Shown: piece after piece, positions 8,201-17,149 of the stretch
Numbering within the stretch: the first letter of the stretch is position 1
How the letters are laid out: every line of letters begins with the position of its first letter
DNA from: Nocardiopsis_C rhodophaea
GTDB lineage: Bacteria > Actinomycetota > Actinomycetes > Streptosporangiales > Streptosporangiaceae
Reading direction: 5' to 3'
Assembly (NCBI RefSeq): GCF_039530945.1
Contig: NZ_BAAAPC010000013.1
Coordinates: 128,466-192,465, forward strand
DNA length: 64,000 nucleotides
The notes under the pieces: model-generated
What the model saw: the letters and a program-made list of their open reading frames with translations, nothing else
Database searches by the model: none
What the model was told of the DNA's origin: nothing
Translations under genes and position numbers: made by a program

Positions 8201-10081
8201 ATGCCCGACTTCACCACCCGGCCCGAACTCCGCGGCGACTTCGGCATGGTGTCCTCCACCCACTGGCTGGCCAGCGCGACCGGGATGTCGGTGCTGGAAC
8301 GCGGTGGCAACGCCTTCGACGCCGCCGTGGCAGCGGGCTTCACCCTCCAGGTGGTCGAGCCGCACCTCAACGGCCCCGGCGGCGAAGTCCCGATCCTGTT
8401 CCACCCGGCGGGCGGCGCCCCCACGGTGCTGTGCGGCCAGGGCCCGGCACCGGCCGCCGCAACACCCGCGGCGTTCGACGGCCTCGACCGGATCCCCGGT
8501 AGCGGGGTACTCCCGGCCTGCGTTCCCGGGGCCTTCGACGCGTGGATGCTGCTGCTTCGCGACCACGGCACGCTCGGCCCGCGCGACGTGCTCACCTACG
8601 CCATCGGCTACGCCAGCCGCGGCTACCCGGTCCTGCCCCAGATCGCCGCCAAGATCGACGAGGTCCGCGAGGTGTTCGCCCGCTGGTGGCCCGGGTCGGC
8701 CGCGCTCTACCTCCGCGACGGCCGGGCACCCCGCGCCGGATCGTTCCTCGCCAACCCCGTCCTCGCCGCCACCTACCAGCGCGTCGCGGAGGAGTCCGAG
8801 CGCGCCGCGCGCACACGTGAGGGGCGCATCGACTCCGCCCGCCGGATCTGGCGGGAGGGGTTCGTCGCCGAGGAGATCGTCTCCGCCTTGGCCGATGCCG
8901 TGCCGGACCCGACCGGCACCCGCCACCGCGCCCTGCTCGACGGCGACGACCTGGCCGCCTGGCGCGCCACCTACGAGGACCCGGTCACTACCGACTACGC
9001 CGGCCACACCGTGCACAAGACCGGACCGTGGGGGCAGGGCCCGGTGTTCCTCCAGCAGCTCCGGCTCGCCGAGGCTCTGGGCACCGGCGCCATGGACGTG
9101 CTCGGCGCCGAGTTCGCGCACGCCGTCACCGAGGCCGGAAAGCTCGCCTTCGCCGACCGCGAGGCCTGGTACACCGACCCCGCCTGGGCCGACGTCCCGC
9201 TCGACGACCTGCTCGGTACCGCCTACGCCGAACGGCGGGCCGCGCTGGTCGGTGCCGAGGCATCCGTCGAGCTGCGGCCCGGATCCCCCGGAGGGCGCAC
9301 GCCCTTCGTCCCCGCACCGCGCATAGCCACCGCGGCCAGATTCGATGGCCCCGGAGCGGAACCCACCGCCCACCGCACCGGAGAACCCCTAGGAGAGGAG
9401 GTGAACGGGCGGGTGACCACCATCGCGGACGCGTCAGCCGCGGCCCTCGACGACCTGGAGCGCCGACCGGGTCCGCGCGCCTCGACCGACCAGCGCGGCG
9501 ACACCTGCCACCTGGACGTCGTGGACCGCCACGGCAACATGGTCGCGGCGACACCGAGCGGCGGCTGGCTCGCGGGGTCCCCCGTCATCGCCCGCCTCGG
9601 GTTCCCGCTCGGCACCCGCGGCCAGATGTTCTGGCTGGACCCCCGCTCGCCCGGGGTCGTCGCGCCGCGCAAGCGGCCCCGCACCACGCTCTCCCCCACC
9701 CTGGTCACGCGAGGCGGAGAGCCGGTACTGGCGTTCGGCACGCCCGGCGGCGACCAGCAGGACCAGTGGTCGTTCACCTTCTATCTGCGCCTGCTGCACG
9801 GCGGGATGAACCTGCAGGAGGCGATCGACGCTCCGATGTTCCACGGCAACTCCTTCCCCTCCTCCTTCCACCCGCGGGAGATGGCCCCCGGGGAGCTGGT
9901 CGTGGAGTCCAGGGCCGGGCAACGGGTCATCGACGAACTGCGCGCCCGGGGCCACCGCGTCGTCGTGTCGTCCCCCTGGTCACTGGGGCGGTTGGCCGCC
10001 GTCGCCCGCGATCCCGCCACCGGGGTGCTGCGCGCCGCCGCCAACCCGCGCGGCAACCAGGGCTACGCGGCGGGGCGCTGA
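8201..10081 (+). CDS. Gamma-glutamyltransferase family protein
   Basis: 626 residues from ATG 8201, chosen because GGAAGG lies 7 nt upstream and the Ntn-hydrolase body starts there (GMVSSTHWLASATGMSVLE). The N-terminal subunit shows the GGNAFDAAVAAGF and LNGPGGEV signatures. The autoprocessing site is GDTCHLDVVDRHGN, with catalytic nucleophile Thr435. After it come SPTLV, FGTPGGDQQDQW and LQEAIDAP, as in the small subunit. No signal peptide is evident, so the protein is probably cytosolic, unlike periplasmic Ggt. It could transfer or hydrolyse gamma-glutamyl groups or act as a related acylase. Its place beside aromatic catabolism genes suggests a dedicated substrate. Confidence 0.9.
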   Translation: MPDFTTRPELRGDFGMVSSTHWLASATGMSVLERGGNAFDAAVAAGFTLQVVEPHLNGPGGEVPILFHPAGGAPTVLCGQGPAPAAATPAAFDGLDRIPGSGVLPACVPGAFDAWMLLLRDHGTLGPRDVLTYAIGYASRGYPVLPQIAAKIDEVREVFARWWPGSAALYLRDGRAPRAGSFLANPVLAATYQRVAEESERAARTREGRIDSARRIWREGFVAEEIVSALADAVPDPTGTRHRALLDGDDLAAWRATYEDPVTTDYAGHTVHKTGPWGQGPVFLQQLRLAEALGTGAMDVLGAEFAHAVTEAGKLAFADREAWYTDPAWADVPLDDLLGTAYAERRAALVGAEASVELRPGSPGGRTPFVPAPRIATAARFDGPGAEPTAHRTGEPLGEEVNGRVTTIADASAAALDDLERRPGPRASTDQRGDTCHLDVVDRHGNMVAATPSGGWLAGSPVIARLGFPLGTRGQMFWLDPRSPGVVAPRKRPRTTLSPTLVTRGGEPVLAFGTPGGDQQDQWSFTFYLRLLHGGMNLQEAIDAPMFHGNSFPSSFHPREMAPGELVVESRAGQRVIDELRARGHRVVVSSPWSLGRLAAVARDPATGVLRAAANPRGNQGYAAGR

Positions 10082-10198
10082 GCTGCCCAACGGCGGCTCG
10101 CGGGTGCGTTATGCCACTATGGGGCACATCTTCAGGCGGGCGGACCGGTGCCCCGACCGGCCGGCGCGACCACACGGAACCGGCGAAGAGGAGTCTGG

Positions 10199-10924
10199 AT
10201 GACGGAAAGCGGGACCGCGGCCGACAGCGGGAAGCGGGCGGACGCTCCGGGAACGCGCTCCCAGACGCTCGACCGCGGCATCCGCGCGCTGGAGGTGCTC
10301 CACGAGGCGCCCGGCCCGATGAGTATCTCCGAGCTGGCGCGTGCTTTGGAGGTGCACCGCTCCATCATCTACCGCATCCTGCGCACCCTGGAGGACCACC
10401 GGCTGGTCAGCCGCACCCGCGACGGGACCTACGAGCTCGGCCTCGGCCTGCCCGCTCTGGCCCGCGGGGTGTCGCGGGGCCTGCAATCGGCGGCGCTGCC
10501 CGTCCTGTCCTCGCTGGCCGACGCCACCGGGATGACGGCGTTCCTGGTGGTGCCGAGCGGGGACGAGGCCATCACGCTCGCCAACGTGGAGCCTCGGCAG
10601 TCGGTCGCGCACATCGCCTACGCGCCGGGCATGCGCCACCCGCTGGACCGCGGCGCCCCGGGGCTGGCCGTACTGGCGGCGCTGCCGCCGCGCGAGGACG
10701 AGCGCGCCGAGGTCGGGCAGGTGCGCGAGCGCGGGTGGGCGTACTCGCGTAGCGAGGTGCTGCCGGGGATGTCGGCGGTGGCCGCACCGATCTCCACCGC
10801 GACGGACGTCGCCTCGGTCGCGGTGATCTACCTCGAATCGGCGTGCCCGGATGAGCGGGGTCGCCAGGAGCTCGGAGAACGGGTGCGTTCGGCGGCCAAG
10901 GAGATCATGGCCGATGTGCCGTAG
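10199..10924 (+). CDS. IclR-family transcriptional regulator
   Basis: 241 residues from ATG 10199, preferred over GTG 10148 because AGGAG precedes it at 6 nt. Residues 20-85 form the winged helix: TLDRGIRALEVLH, MSISELARALEVHRSIIYRI and a wing ending in YELGLGL. The C-terminal effector-binding domain (residues 90-240) includes PGMRHPLDRGAPGLAVLA and GMSAVAAPI, typical of the family. It lies downstream of the GGT-like gene on the same strand and close to the homogentisate block, so it is the likely local regulator, sensing an aromatic acid. The operator is not established. Confidence 0.92.
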   Translation: MTESGTAADSGKRADAPGTRSQTLDRGIRALEVLHEAPGPMSISELARALEVHRSIIYRILRTLEDHRLVSRTRDGTYELGLGLPALARGVSRGLQSAALPVLSSLADATGMTAFLVVPSGDEAITLANVEPRQSVAHIAYAPGMRHPLDRGAPGLAVLAALPPREDERAEVGQVRERGWAYSRSEVLPGMSAVAAPISTATDVASVAVIYLESACPDERGRQELGERVRSAAKEIMADVP

Positions 10925-11172
10925 GGCGGAAAGATTCGCCGTCCTTTCCGAGCGAGAACGGGGACGGGTTACGCTCTTGCCAAATCGGTCGGTCGCTGCT
11001 TTCCTAGTCCGGTAGGCCGATTCGGCTCTATTTGGGAGCCGATCGTCCGATATCCGAATACCTTCACGCAGGGCCGTTTCGCTGGCTCCCCCTCCCTCAG
11101 TGACTGCCCTGCTTCCCCCTCCTTGCCGAGGCCGACCCTCCCCCTCCCGGACGGCATCTTCGGCCAGGAGCG

Positions 11173-11203
11173 AAGGGGCGGTGCCGGCGCGGCACCGCCC
11201 CTT
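11173..11203 (+). terminator. Hairpin terminator after the IclR gene
   Basis: A perfect 13-bp inverted repeat (11173-11185 with 11191-11203) around a 5-nt loop, in the 434-bp convergent gap 10925-11358. That gap otherwise holds only this hairpin, a second hairpin at 11287-11318 and no credible gene. Confidence 0.7.
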
Positions 11204-11286
11204 CACCCTTCGCAGCGGGTCGATTCCACCGTGGCCGGATCCGGCCACGATCCGGACCGACCCGATGCCACTCCACGCACACAACG

Positions 11287-11318
11287 GCGCCGGTCCCCCA
11301 TCGATGGGGGACCGGCGC
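11287..11318 (-). terminator. Palindromic terminator after the NlpC/P60 gene
   Basis: A perfect 16-bp palindrome (11287-11302 with 11303-11318) centred on ATCGAT, 40 bp beyond the stop of the minus-strand NlpC/P60 gene. It probably ends that transcript. Confidence 0.65.
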
Positions 11319-11358
11319 TGTTACGGTTTCGGCCCGCCGCCTCGCGGGCGCGGTGAGG

Positions 11359-12555
11359 TCAGTCCTGGACGTGCACGCGCACCACGCCGGCCATGTTCTT
11401 CATCCGGACATCGGTGACCCGCACGTTCAGCCCGGTGCGCGGGGCCTCCAGCATCTTGCCGTCGCCCAGATAGATGGCCACGTGCGAGATGTAGTCGGGG
11501 GCGGTGGGGTCGTTGCGCCAGAAGATGAGGTCGCCGCGCTGGGCGTCCTTGTACTCCAGGCGCTCCCCGGCGTACCACTGGTCGTGCGTGACGCGCGGGA
11601 TGGCGACACCATTGCGCGCGAACGCCCACTGCAGTAGGCCGGAGCAGTCGAACCCGCCCTCCGCCAGGGACTCACCTCCCCAGACGTAGGGCACGCCGAC
11701 CATGGACTCGGCGTCGCTGATCACGCGCTCGATAGTGGAGCCGCCGACCGCACGGCCCGCGGCGTCCGACGGCCGCGGCTCGGGGTTCTCGGCGAGCAGC
11801 TGCAGCGAGGCGTCCTCGCCCAGCGTCTTCTCCAGGTCGTCCTTGAGCTCCCACAGGTCGGCCTCGGGCGCGGAGATGATCAGCCCGTTGCCCTCGGGGA
11901 AGCCGAGTTCCTCGGCGGTCGCGCGGGAGACGATGGCGTCGATCCCGGCCACGCCGGAGGTGGCGTGCGTCCAGACCTCGCGGGTCACCTCGCCCTTGGC
12001 CCCGGCGATGTCGACCTCGCTGCCGACGTCCAGCCCGCGCTGCTTGCCGGCGTCGTCGGAGAGCGCGACGCGGCCCTCGGCGATGCCCTGCCAGATCTCG
12101 TCGGACTCAGCCGAAGGCTTGGGCGCGTAGTTGCGGAATTCCGAGGGGTCGACGCCGAGCACCGCGGTGCTCTCGCCGTCGACGTTGACCCGCGCCGCGT
12201 CGACCACCTCGACGCTCTTGACGCCGTCGAGGTCGGCGACCTCGGCGATGGTCTTCTTGGACAACGCCTTCGGGGCCACCGCGAAATACTCGCGGGAACG
12301 CGCCTTGTCGAAGGGGGCGACCTCGACGTCCTCGTCGAGCGCCGCGGTGTCGGCCACCTCGGGCGCGCCGTCCCGCGTGCGCTCGGTTCCGGTGGCCGCC
12401 GCGGTGGGAGCGGCCGCTTGGCCCCGCTGGGCGTCGAGCGGCGGACGGTTGCGGACCTGGGGTTCGGGGGCCGCCCATGCGGGAGCGCCGAAAGCGGTGA
12501 ACGCGACCGCGAAGGCGGCCGTGGCTCCCACGCACGATTTCAACCGATGACCCAC
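11359..12555 (-). CDS. Secreted NlpC/P60 peptidoglycan endopeptidase
   Basis: 398 residues from GTG 12555, chosen because AAGAGG lies 6 nt upstream and the protein then opens with a signal peptide (basic GHRLK, hydrophobic core, cleavage near GAPAWAAPE). Residues 50-270 form a long region rich in acidic residues with no family I recognise; it reads like a domain rather than a coiled coil. Residues about 285-395 are the NlpC/P60 cysteine peptidase. The catalytic Cys is in GGFDCSGLLQWAF and the catalytic His in SHVAIYLGDGKM. It probably cleaves stem-peptide bonds during growth. The ORF upstream of the chosen start has no secretion signal. Confidence 0.9.
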   Translation of the reverse strand: MGHRLKSCVGATAAFAVAFTAFGAPAWAAPEPQVRNRPPLDAQRGQAAAPTAAATGTERTRDGAPEVADTAALDEDVEVAPFDKARSREYFAVAPKALSKKTIAEVADLDGVKSVEVVDAARVNVDGESTAVLGVDPSEFRNYAPKPSAESDEIWQGIAEGRVALSDDAGKQRGLDVGSEVDIAGAKGEVTREVWTHATSGVAGIDAIVSRATAEELGFPEGNGLIISAPEADLWELKDDLEKTLGEDASLQLLAENPEPRPSDAAGRAVGGSTIERVISDAESMVGVPYVWGGESLAEGGFDCSGLLQWAFARNGVAIPRVTHDQWYAGERLEYKDAQRGDLIFWRNDPTAPDYISHVAIYLGDGKMLEAPRTGLNVRVTDVRMKNMAGVVRVHVQD

Positions 12556-12733
12556 CGTCGACCTCTTTCCAGCGCCCTTGGTGATCGAGTGTGCAGAGGT
12601 AAAAGTATGCCGCAAAAGGATGAAGGGTGACAGTTTCCCACTACAACCGCAACTCGGTGAACTATTGACATACAACGCCTCTCTCATTCCCCTTCGGGGT
12701 GTGACCTATGCCAGGTAGCCGCTCCGCGACCTC

Positions 12734-14434
12734 TCAGGCGTCCGCGTAGCACTTCACAACCGCGATATCCAGCGGGAATATCACCGGCGTGGCGCCGAAC
12801 AGCAGTGTGCGGGCCTCCTCGGCCGCCTCCCGCACCTGCTCGACGGCGCTCTCGGCGATCGCCAGGGGGACGTGCAGCACCAGTTCGTCGTGCTGGAAGA
12901 AGACCATCTGCGGGACGCCGTAGGAAGTGTCGAGCTCGGTGAGCCTGCGGCGCACCGCCGCCATGAACACCAGCGCCCACTCCGCCGCGGTCGCCTGGAT
13001 CACGAAGTTGCGGGTGAACCGCCCCCGCGACCTCGCCTGGCGGTCGCCGTCCGGCCGCTCCCGCCCCGCGTCGGCGCCGGCCGTTTCACCGCCGAACACG
13101 ATGCGCCGCCACATCGCCGACGGCGGCGGGCAGGTGCGGCCGAGCCAGGAACGGACCAACATCCCCTCCTCGCCCGCCCGCGCCGCGTCGTCGACGTACT
13201 CCATCGCGCGCGGGTAGGCGCGGCGCATGGTGCGCAGCAGCGGGGCGGCGTCGCCGCTGGTCTGCCCGTACATCGCGGAGAGCATCGCGACCTTGGCCCG
13301 GTCCCGGTCCCCGCCGAACACGTCGGCCAGCGGTGCGTAGAGATCATCGGCCCCGGCCGCGGACGCCAGCGCCGTGTCGCCCGAGACGGCGGCGAGGACG
13401 CGCGGCTCCAGTTGCCCGGCGTCGGCGCTGATCAGCGTCCAGTCGGGGTCGGCGACCACCGCCCGGCGCACCACCTTGGGGATCTGCAACGCACCACCGC
13501 CGCGGGTGGCCCAGCGCCCCGAGACCACGCCGCCGACGATGTAGTCGGGACGGAACCGGCCGTGCCGCACCCACTGCTCCAGCCACGCCCAGCCGTTGGC
13601 CGAGTGCAGCCGGGCCAGTTCCTTGTAGCGCAGCAGCAACGGGACGACGGGGTGATCGACGCGTTCAAGCGCCCACGAGCGCGTCGACTCCACCGGGCGC
13701 CCGATACCCGCGAACGCCTTGACCAGCTGTGCCGGGGAGTCGGGGTTCACCTCGCGGCCGAACTCCCCCGAGATCCGCGTGGCGAGGTCGGCCAGCACCG
13801 GGGGACGCCCCACGCCGGCGGGTCGGCGGCCGAGCTGTTCGGTGAGGATAGTGTCGTGGACGTCGGCCCGCCAGGGCACACCCGCGCGCGCCATCTCGAC
13901 CGCCGCGAGGGCACCGGCCGACTCGACAGCGCACAGCAGCGCGAAGCGGGACGGGTGGGGGAGTTCGGCGATGCGGCGCTGCTGGTCGGCGTGGACCTCG
14001 ATAAGCGCGGTGAGCCGGTCGACCTCGGGCGGGACGGTGCACAAGTCGGGTTCGAACAGGGCGGGCGGGGGTTCGGCCCCCTCGCCGGGACGCTGCACCG
14101 GATCGGGCGGGACCTCGCGCCCGTGCAGCCGCGCCCACGCGGCCCCCAGCGAGCGGGGCTCGCCGCAGCGGCCGTGGTAGGCGAGGAGCAGGGATTCCAC
14201 CAGCGCGACGTCGTGGCAGCGGGAGACCCGCAGCGAGTGGTCCATGAGCGCCGGGTACAGCTCCTCGGTCGATGCCCAGACCCAGCGCGCCGTACCGCCG
14301 GTGTGCTCCTCGTAGTCGGCGATCGCCCCGGCGAGGTGCCCGACCCGCCACAGGCTTCCCGCCGCGGCGTCGGTGGAGGCGATCTCGCGCAGCCGTCCGC
14401 CACCGTGCCCGTCCGAAACCACCGCTATGCGCAT
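12734..14434 (-). CDS. PolA-like DNA polymerase (bifunctional 3'-5' exonuclease/polymerase type)
   Basis: 566 residues, ATG start. The C-terminal half carries family A polymerase motifs: motif A as SADAGQLEPRV (Asp338), motif B as RDRAKVAMLSAMYG (Lys381 and Tyr389), and motif C as FFQHDELVLHV (His515-Asp516-Glu517). The N-terminal 200 residues correspond to a divergent exonuclease-like domain in which I cannot place a full DEDD set. It is much shorter than Pol I (about 900 residues) and lacks the 5' nuclease. Motif A departs from the usual DYSQIELR but keeps the metal Asp, Gln and Glu. It is an actinobacterial accessory polymerase, probably for repair; the precise role is inferred. Confidence 0.88.
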   Translation of the reverse strand: MRIAVVSDGHGGGRLREIASTDAAAGSLWRVGHLAGAIADYEEHTGGTARWVWASTEELYPALMDHSLRVSRCHDVALVESLLLAYHGRCGEPRSLGAAWARLHGREVPPDPVQRPGEGAEPPPALFEPDLCTVPPEVDRLTALIEVHADQQRRIAELPHPSRFALLCAVESAGALAAVEMARAGVPWRADVHDTILTEQLGRRPAGVGRPPVLADLATRISGEFGREVNPDSPAQLVKAFAGIGRPVESTRSWALERVDHPVVPLLLRYKELARLHSANGWAWLEQWVRHGRFRPDYIVGGVVSGRWATRGGGALQIPKVVRRAVVADPDWTLISADAGQLEPRVLAAVSGDTALASAAGADDLYAPLADVFGGDRDRAKVAMLSAMYGQTSGDAAPLLRTMRRAYPRAMEYVDDAARAGEEGMLVRSWLGRTCPPPSAMWRRIVFGGETAGADAGRERPDGDRQARSRGRFTRNFVIQATAAEWALVFMAAVRRRLTELDTSYGVPQMVFFQHDELVLHVPLAIAESAVEQVREAAEEARTLLFGATPVIFPLDIAVVKCYADA

Positions 14435-14472
14435 GGCCCCAGTGTGGCGGGGCCGGACGACATTTCCCAGTC

Positions 14473-15378
14473 TCAGGGCCGGGTGGGGACCACGTTCCGC
14501 AGCGGCTCACCCGAGGCCCAGCGGCGCACCTGGGCGTCGACGAAGCGGCGGGCGCGCGGGTAGAAGGTCGCCGATCCCCCCGCCACGTGCGGGGTGATGG
14601 CCACGCCGGGCGCGTCCCACAGCGGGTGGTCGGCGGGCAGCGGCTCGGGGTCGGTGACGTCCAGAGCCGCGCGGATCCGGCCCTTCTCCGCGAGCAAGGC
14701 GGAGGTATCGAGCAGCGGGCCGCGGCCCACGTTGACCACGAGCGCGTCGTCGGCGAGCAGCGCGAGCTCGGCGGCGCCGATGATCCCCTCGGTCTCGGGG
14801 GTGTGCGGGGCGACCAGGACCACGATGTCGGCCGCCGGCAGCAGCCGGTGCAGATCGTCCGCGCCGTAGACGTCCTGTTCGGGGCGCGCGCTGCGAGCCA
14901 CGCGGATGACCTCGCACTCGTTGGGCCGCAGCCGCTCCTCGATGGCCGCGCCGATGCTGCCGTAGCCGAGGATGAGGACCCGCGATCCGGCCAGCGACCG
15001 CGTGTAGTGCGGCTGCCAGGTGTGCGCGTGCTGGTCGGCGCACCAGCGCGGCAGTTCGCGCTGGGCGGCGAGCATGAGGGCGAGGGCATGCTCGGCCGTG
15101 CTCGCGTCGTGCAGTCCGCGCCCGTTGGACAGCGTCACCCCGCCGGGCAGCACGTCCAGCGCGTGCTCGTATCCGGCGGTGAGCAGCTGGACGACGCGCA
15201 GCCGCGGCATCCGCCCGATCAGGTCGACGCGCTGGGTGCGCCCGTAGGGCACGACGTAGAAGACGACGTCGGACAGGTCGCCGGCGGGCTCGCCGGCCCC
15301 GTCGTACACGCTGCCGCGGACCCCCTCCGGCAGGTTGCGCAGGTTCTCCTCCCACGGCACCAGCACACGATCGGCCAT
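14473..15378 (-). CDS. D-isomer-specific 2-hydroxyacid dehydrogenase
   Basis: 301 residues, ATG start. The NAD-binding motif is VLILGYGSIGAAIEE (about residues 134-148). The catalytic set is visible as Arg in VNVGRGPLLD, Glu in DVTDPEPLPADHPLW and His in ITPHVAGG. Cytosolic, it would reduce a 2-ketoacid or oxidise a D-2-hydroxyacid; the substrate cannot be read from sequence. It is slightly shorter than typical members (310-330 residues). It lies 38 bp upstream of the polymerase gene on the same strand. Confidence 0.9.
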   Translation of the reverse strand: MADRVLVPWEENLRNLPEGVRGSVYDGAGEPAGDLSDVVFYVVPYGRTQRVDLIGRMPRLRVVQLLTAGYEHALDVLPGGVTLSNGRGLHDASTAEHALALMLAAQRELPRWCADQHAHTWQPHYTRSLAGSRVLILGYGSIGAAIEERLRPNECEVIRVARSARPEQDVYGADDLHRLLPAADIVVLVAPHTPETEGIIGAAELALLADDALVVNVGRGPLLDTSALLAEKGRIRAALDVTDPEPLPADHPLWDAPGVAITPHVAGGSATFYPRARRFVDAQVRRWASGEPLRNVVPTRP

Positions 15379-15595
15379 GCTTTTCCCCTGATCCCCTCAT
15401 GCCATTGCTATCGCGCACCACCCTAGATCGCGCCGGGCGGCGCCCGCCCACTGCTGAAGCCCGTCCGACGTGGCCGTCCGCCCCGGCACCCCACCCGCGC
15501 CGAGATTCGGACATCCGGAAACGGGGGTCCGGTCGGACGCCGCCGATTACAGTGAGCGGCATTTCCACCGACGCCGACCCCCAGGGAGCGGTGGC

Positions 15596-16186
15596 ATGAT
15601 CGCCGATTCCGGTTCACCCCGGTCCGACCCTCCTGATCTGCCCGTGAATTCGTGGGCCATCCTGGGTCTGCTCTCCTTCGGCCACGGGCTGTCCGGCTAC
15701 CAGCTGCGCCAGTGGGCCGGAAACATCCTCGGATACTTCCACAGCGTTCCGGCGATGAGCCAGATCTACACCGAGCTCAAGCGCCTGGAGACGCACGGGT
15801 TCGTGCGTCCGGTCGGGACCGGCGGCGGCGCCGACCACCGGTCGCGGCGCAGGTACGTGATCACCCCGATCGGGCGTTCCGCGCTCTCCGGCTGGATCCG
15901 CTCCTCCCCCGTCGAGGCCGCCACCTGCCGCAACGGGGCGCTGCTGCGGGTCTGGCTCGGCGAGCACAGCGACCCGGCGCGGCTCCGCGAGATCGTGCGG
16001 GAGCACCGCGACCGAAGCGAGGAGATGCGGGCCTCGGCCTCGCGTTCGCGCGAGGAGGCCGAGAGCCCCTACGTTCGCCACCGCTACGCCGACATCGTGA
16101 TGCGCTGGGCCGAGCGCCGCTACGCGGCTGAGCGCGATATCGCCGACCAGATGCTCACCGAGCTCGACGACCTGGACCATGGCTGA
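15596..16186 (+). CDS. PadR-family transcriptional regulator
   Basis: 196 residues from ATG 15596, which has GGGAG 7 nt upstream; the longer frame upstream is unsupported. The N-terminal winged helix contains NSWAILGLLSFGHGLSGYQL and IYTELKRLETHGFV, the standard PadR helix pattern, with a basic wing SRRRYVITPIGR. The C-terminal half (residues 110-190) is an alpha-helical dimerisation domain as in the Vir-like subgroup. The divergently placed dehydrogenase gene starts about 220 bp upstream and may be its target. The ligand is unknown. Confidence 0.9.
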   Translation: MIADSGSPRSDPPDLPVNSWAILGLLSFGHGLSGYQLRQWAGNILGYFHSVPAMSQIYTELKRLETHGFVRPVGTGGGADHRSRRRYVITPIGRSALSGWIRSSPVEAATCRNGALLRVWLGEHSDPARLREIVREHRDRSEEMRASASRSREEAESPYVRHRYADIVMRWAERRYAAERDIADQMLTELDDLDHG

Positions 16187-16201
16187 CCCCACGCCCCTTC
16201 C

Positions 16202-16272
16202 CCCGTTGATCTCGGCGATATCGACCGAATATCGCCGCCGGTTATTCAGTCGATATCGCCGAGATCAACGGG
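16202..16272. terminator. Long bidirectional terminator
   Basis: A perfect 24-bp inverted repeat (16202-16225 with 16249-16272). The intervening 23 nt extend the stem further with one mismatch. It fills the short gap between the convergent PadR and methyltransferase genes, so it should terminate both transcripts. Confidence 0.85.
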
Positions 16273-16279
16273 CGGATGC

Positions 16280-17098
16280 TTAGGACGCGGTGCGCACCAG
16301 CTCGTAGCAGGCGATCGCCGCCGCGGCGGTGACGTTGAAGGAGTCGACGTCGCGCCCGGCCATCGGGATGCGCACGCCGACGTCGGCCTGGTCGAGCCAG
16401 TGCGAGGACAGCCCGTCCCCCTCGGTTCCCAGCAGCAGGGCGATCGGCCGGTCCCGCCCGGCGCGGTCGAGCGCGTCGGCCAGCGGCAGTGATCCCGCGC
16501 CGGGGGTCAGCGCCAGCAGCCCGAAACCCCGTTCGCGCACCGTCTGGAGTCCGCCGTACCAGTCGTCGAGCCGCGTGTAGGGCTGGGTGAACACCGCCCC
16601 CATCGACACCTTGACCGAGCGCCGGTAAAGCGGGTCGGCGCAGCGCGGGGCCAGCAGGATGGCGTCGATGCCCAGCCCGGAGGCGCTGCGGAAGATGGCG
16701 CCGACGTTCGTGTGGTCGACGATGTCCTCCAGGACGACGACCCGGCGGGCCCCGCGCAGGACGTCATCGACAGCGGGCAGCGGGCGGCGGCGGAAGGACG
16801 CCAGGGCGCCGCGGTGCAGGTCGAAGCCGACCAGTGACGCGGCGACGTCCTCGGAGACGATGTAGAGCGGGGCGTCGACGGACTCCCGCACGTCGTCGAG
16901 GGCGTTGCGGCGGCGTTCGGTGAGCAGCATCGAGCGGGGTTCGAACCCCGCGCGCAGCGCCCGCCGGATGACCTTCTCCCCCTCGGCCATAAACAGGCCG
17001 TGCTCGGCCTCCAGGCTCTTGCGCAGGTTGACGTCGCGCAGCCGGACGTAGTCGGCCAGCCGCTCGTCCGACGGGTCGGGAACCTCGATGACGCTCAT
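16280..17098 (-). CDS. SpoU/TrmH-family RNA 2'-O-methyltransferase
   Basis: 272 residues, ATG start. The three SPOUT motifs are present: HTNVGAIFRSASGLG (about residue 127), LLLGTEGDGLS, and IPMAGRDVDSFNVTAAAAI near the C-terminus. The N-terminal 100 residues match the L30e-like RNA-binding domain seen in the rRNA methyltransferase subgroup (LFMAEGEKVIRRAL). It uses S-adenosylmethionine and likely modifies a ribose in rRNA or tRNA; the exact nucleotide is not deducible. Confidence 0.92.
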   Translation of the reverse strand: MSVIEVPDPSDERLADYVRLRDVNLRKSLEAEHGLFMAEGEKVIRRALRAGFEPRSMLLTERRRNALDDVRESVDAPLYIVSEDVAASLVGFDLHRGALASFRRRPLPAVDDVLRGARRVVVLEDIVDHTNVGAIFRSASGLGIDAILLAPRCADPLYRRSVKVSMGAVFTQPYTRLDDWYGGLQTVRERGFGLLALTPGAGSLPLADALDRAGRDRPIALLLGTEGDGLSSHWLDQADVGVRIPMAGRDVDSFNVTAAAAIACYELVRTAS

Positions 17099-17149
17099 GA
17101 CCCCCAGTATCGGCCCAACCGGAGGTGGTCGGGCTTTCCGCGAGCGCGG

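Noticed and set aside
11359..12687. Longer NlpC/P60 frame with an added 44-residue N-terminus, and a c-di-AMP riboswitch upstream
   Set aside because: The extension hides the signal peptide and lacks a ribosome site. I could not find the conserved riboswitch core in the roughly 180 bp upstream.
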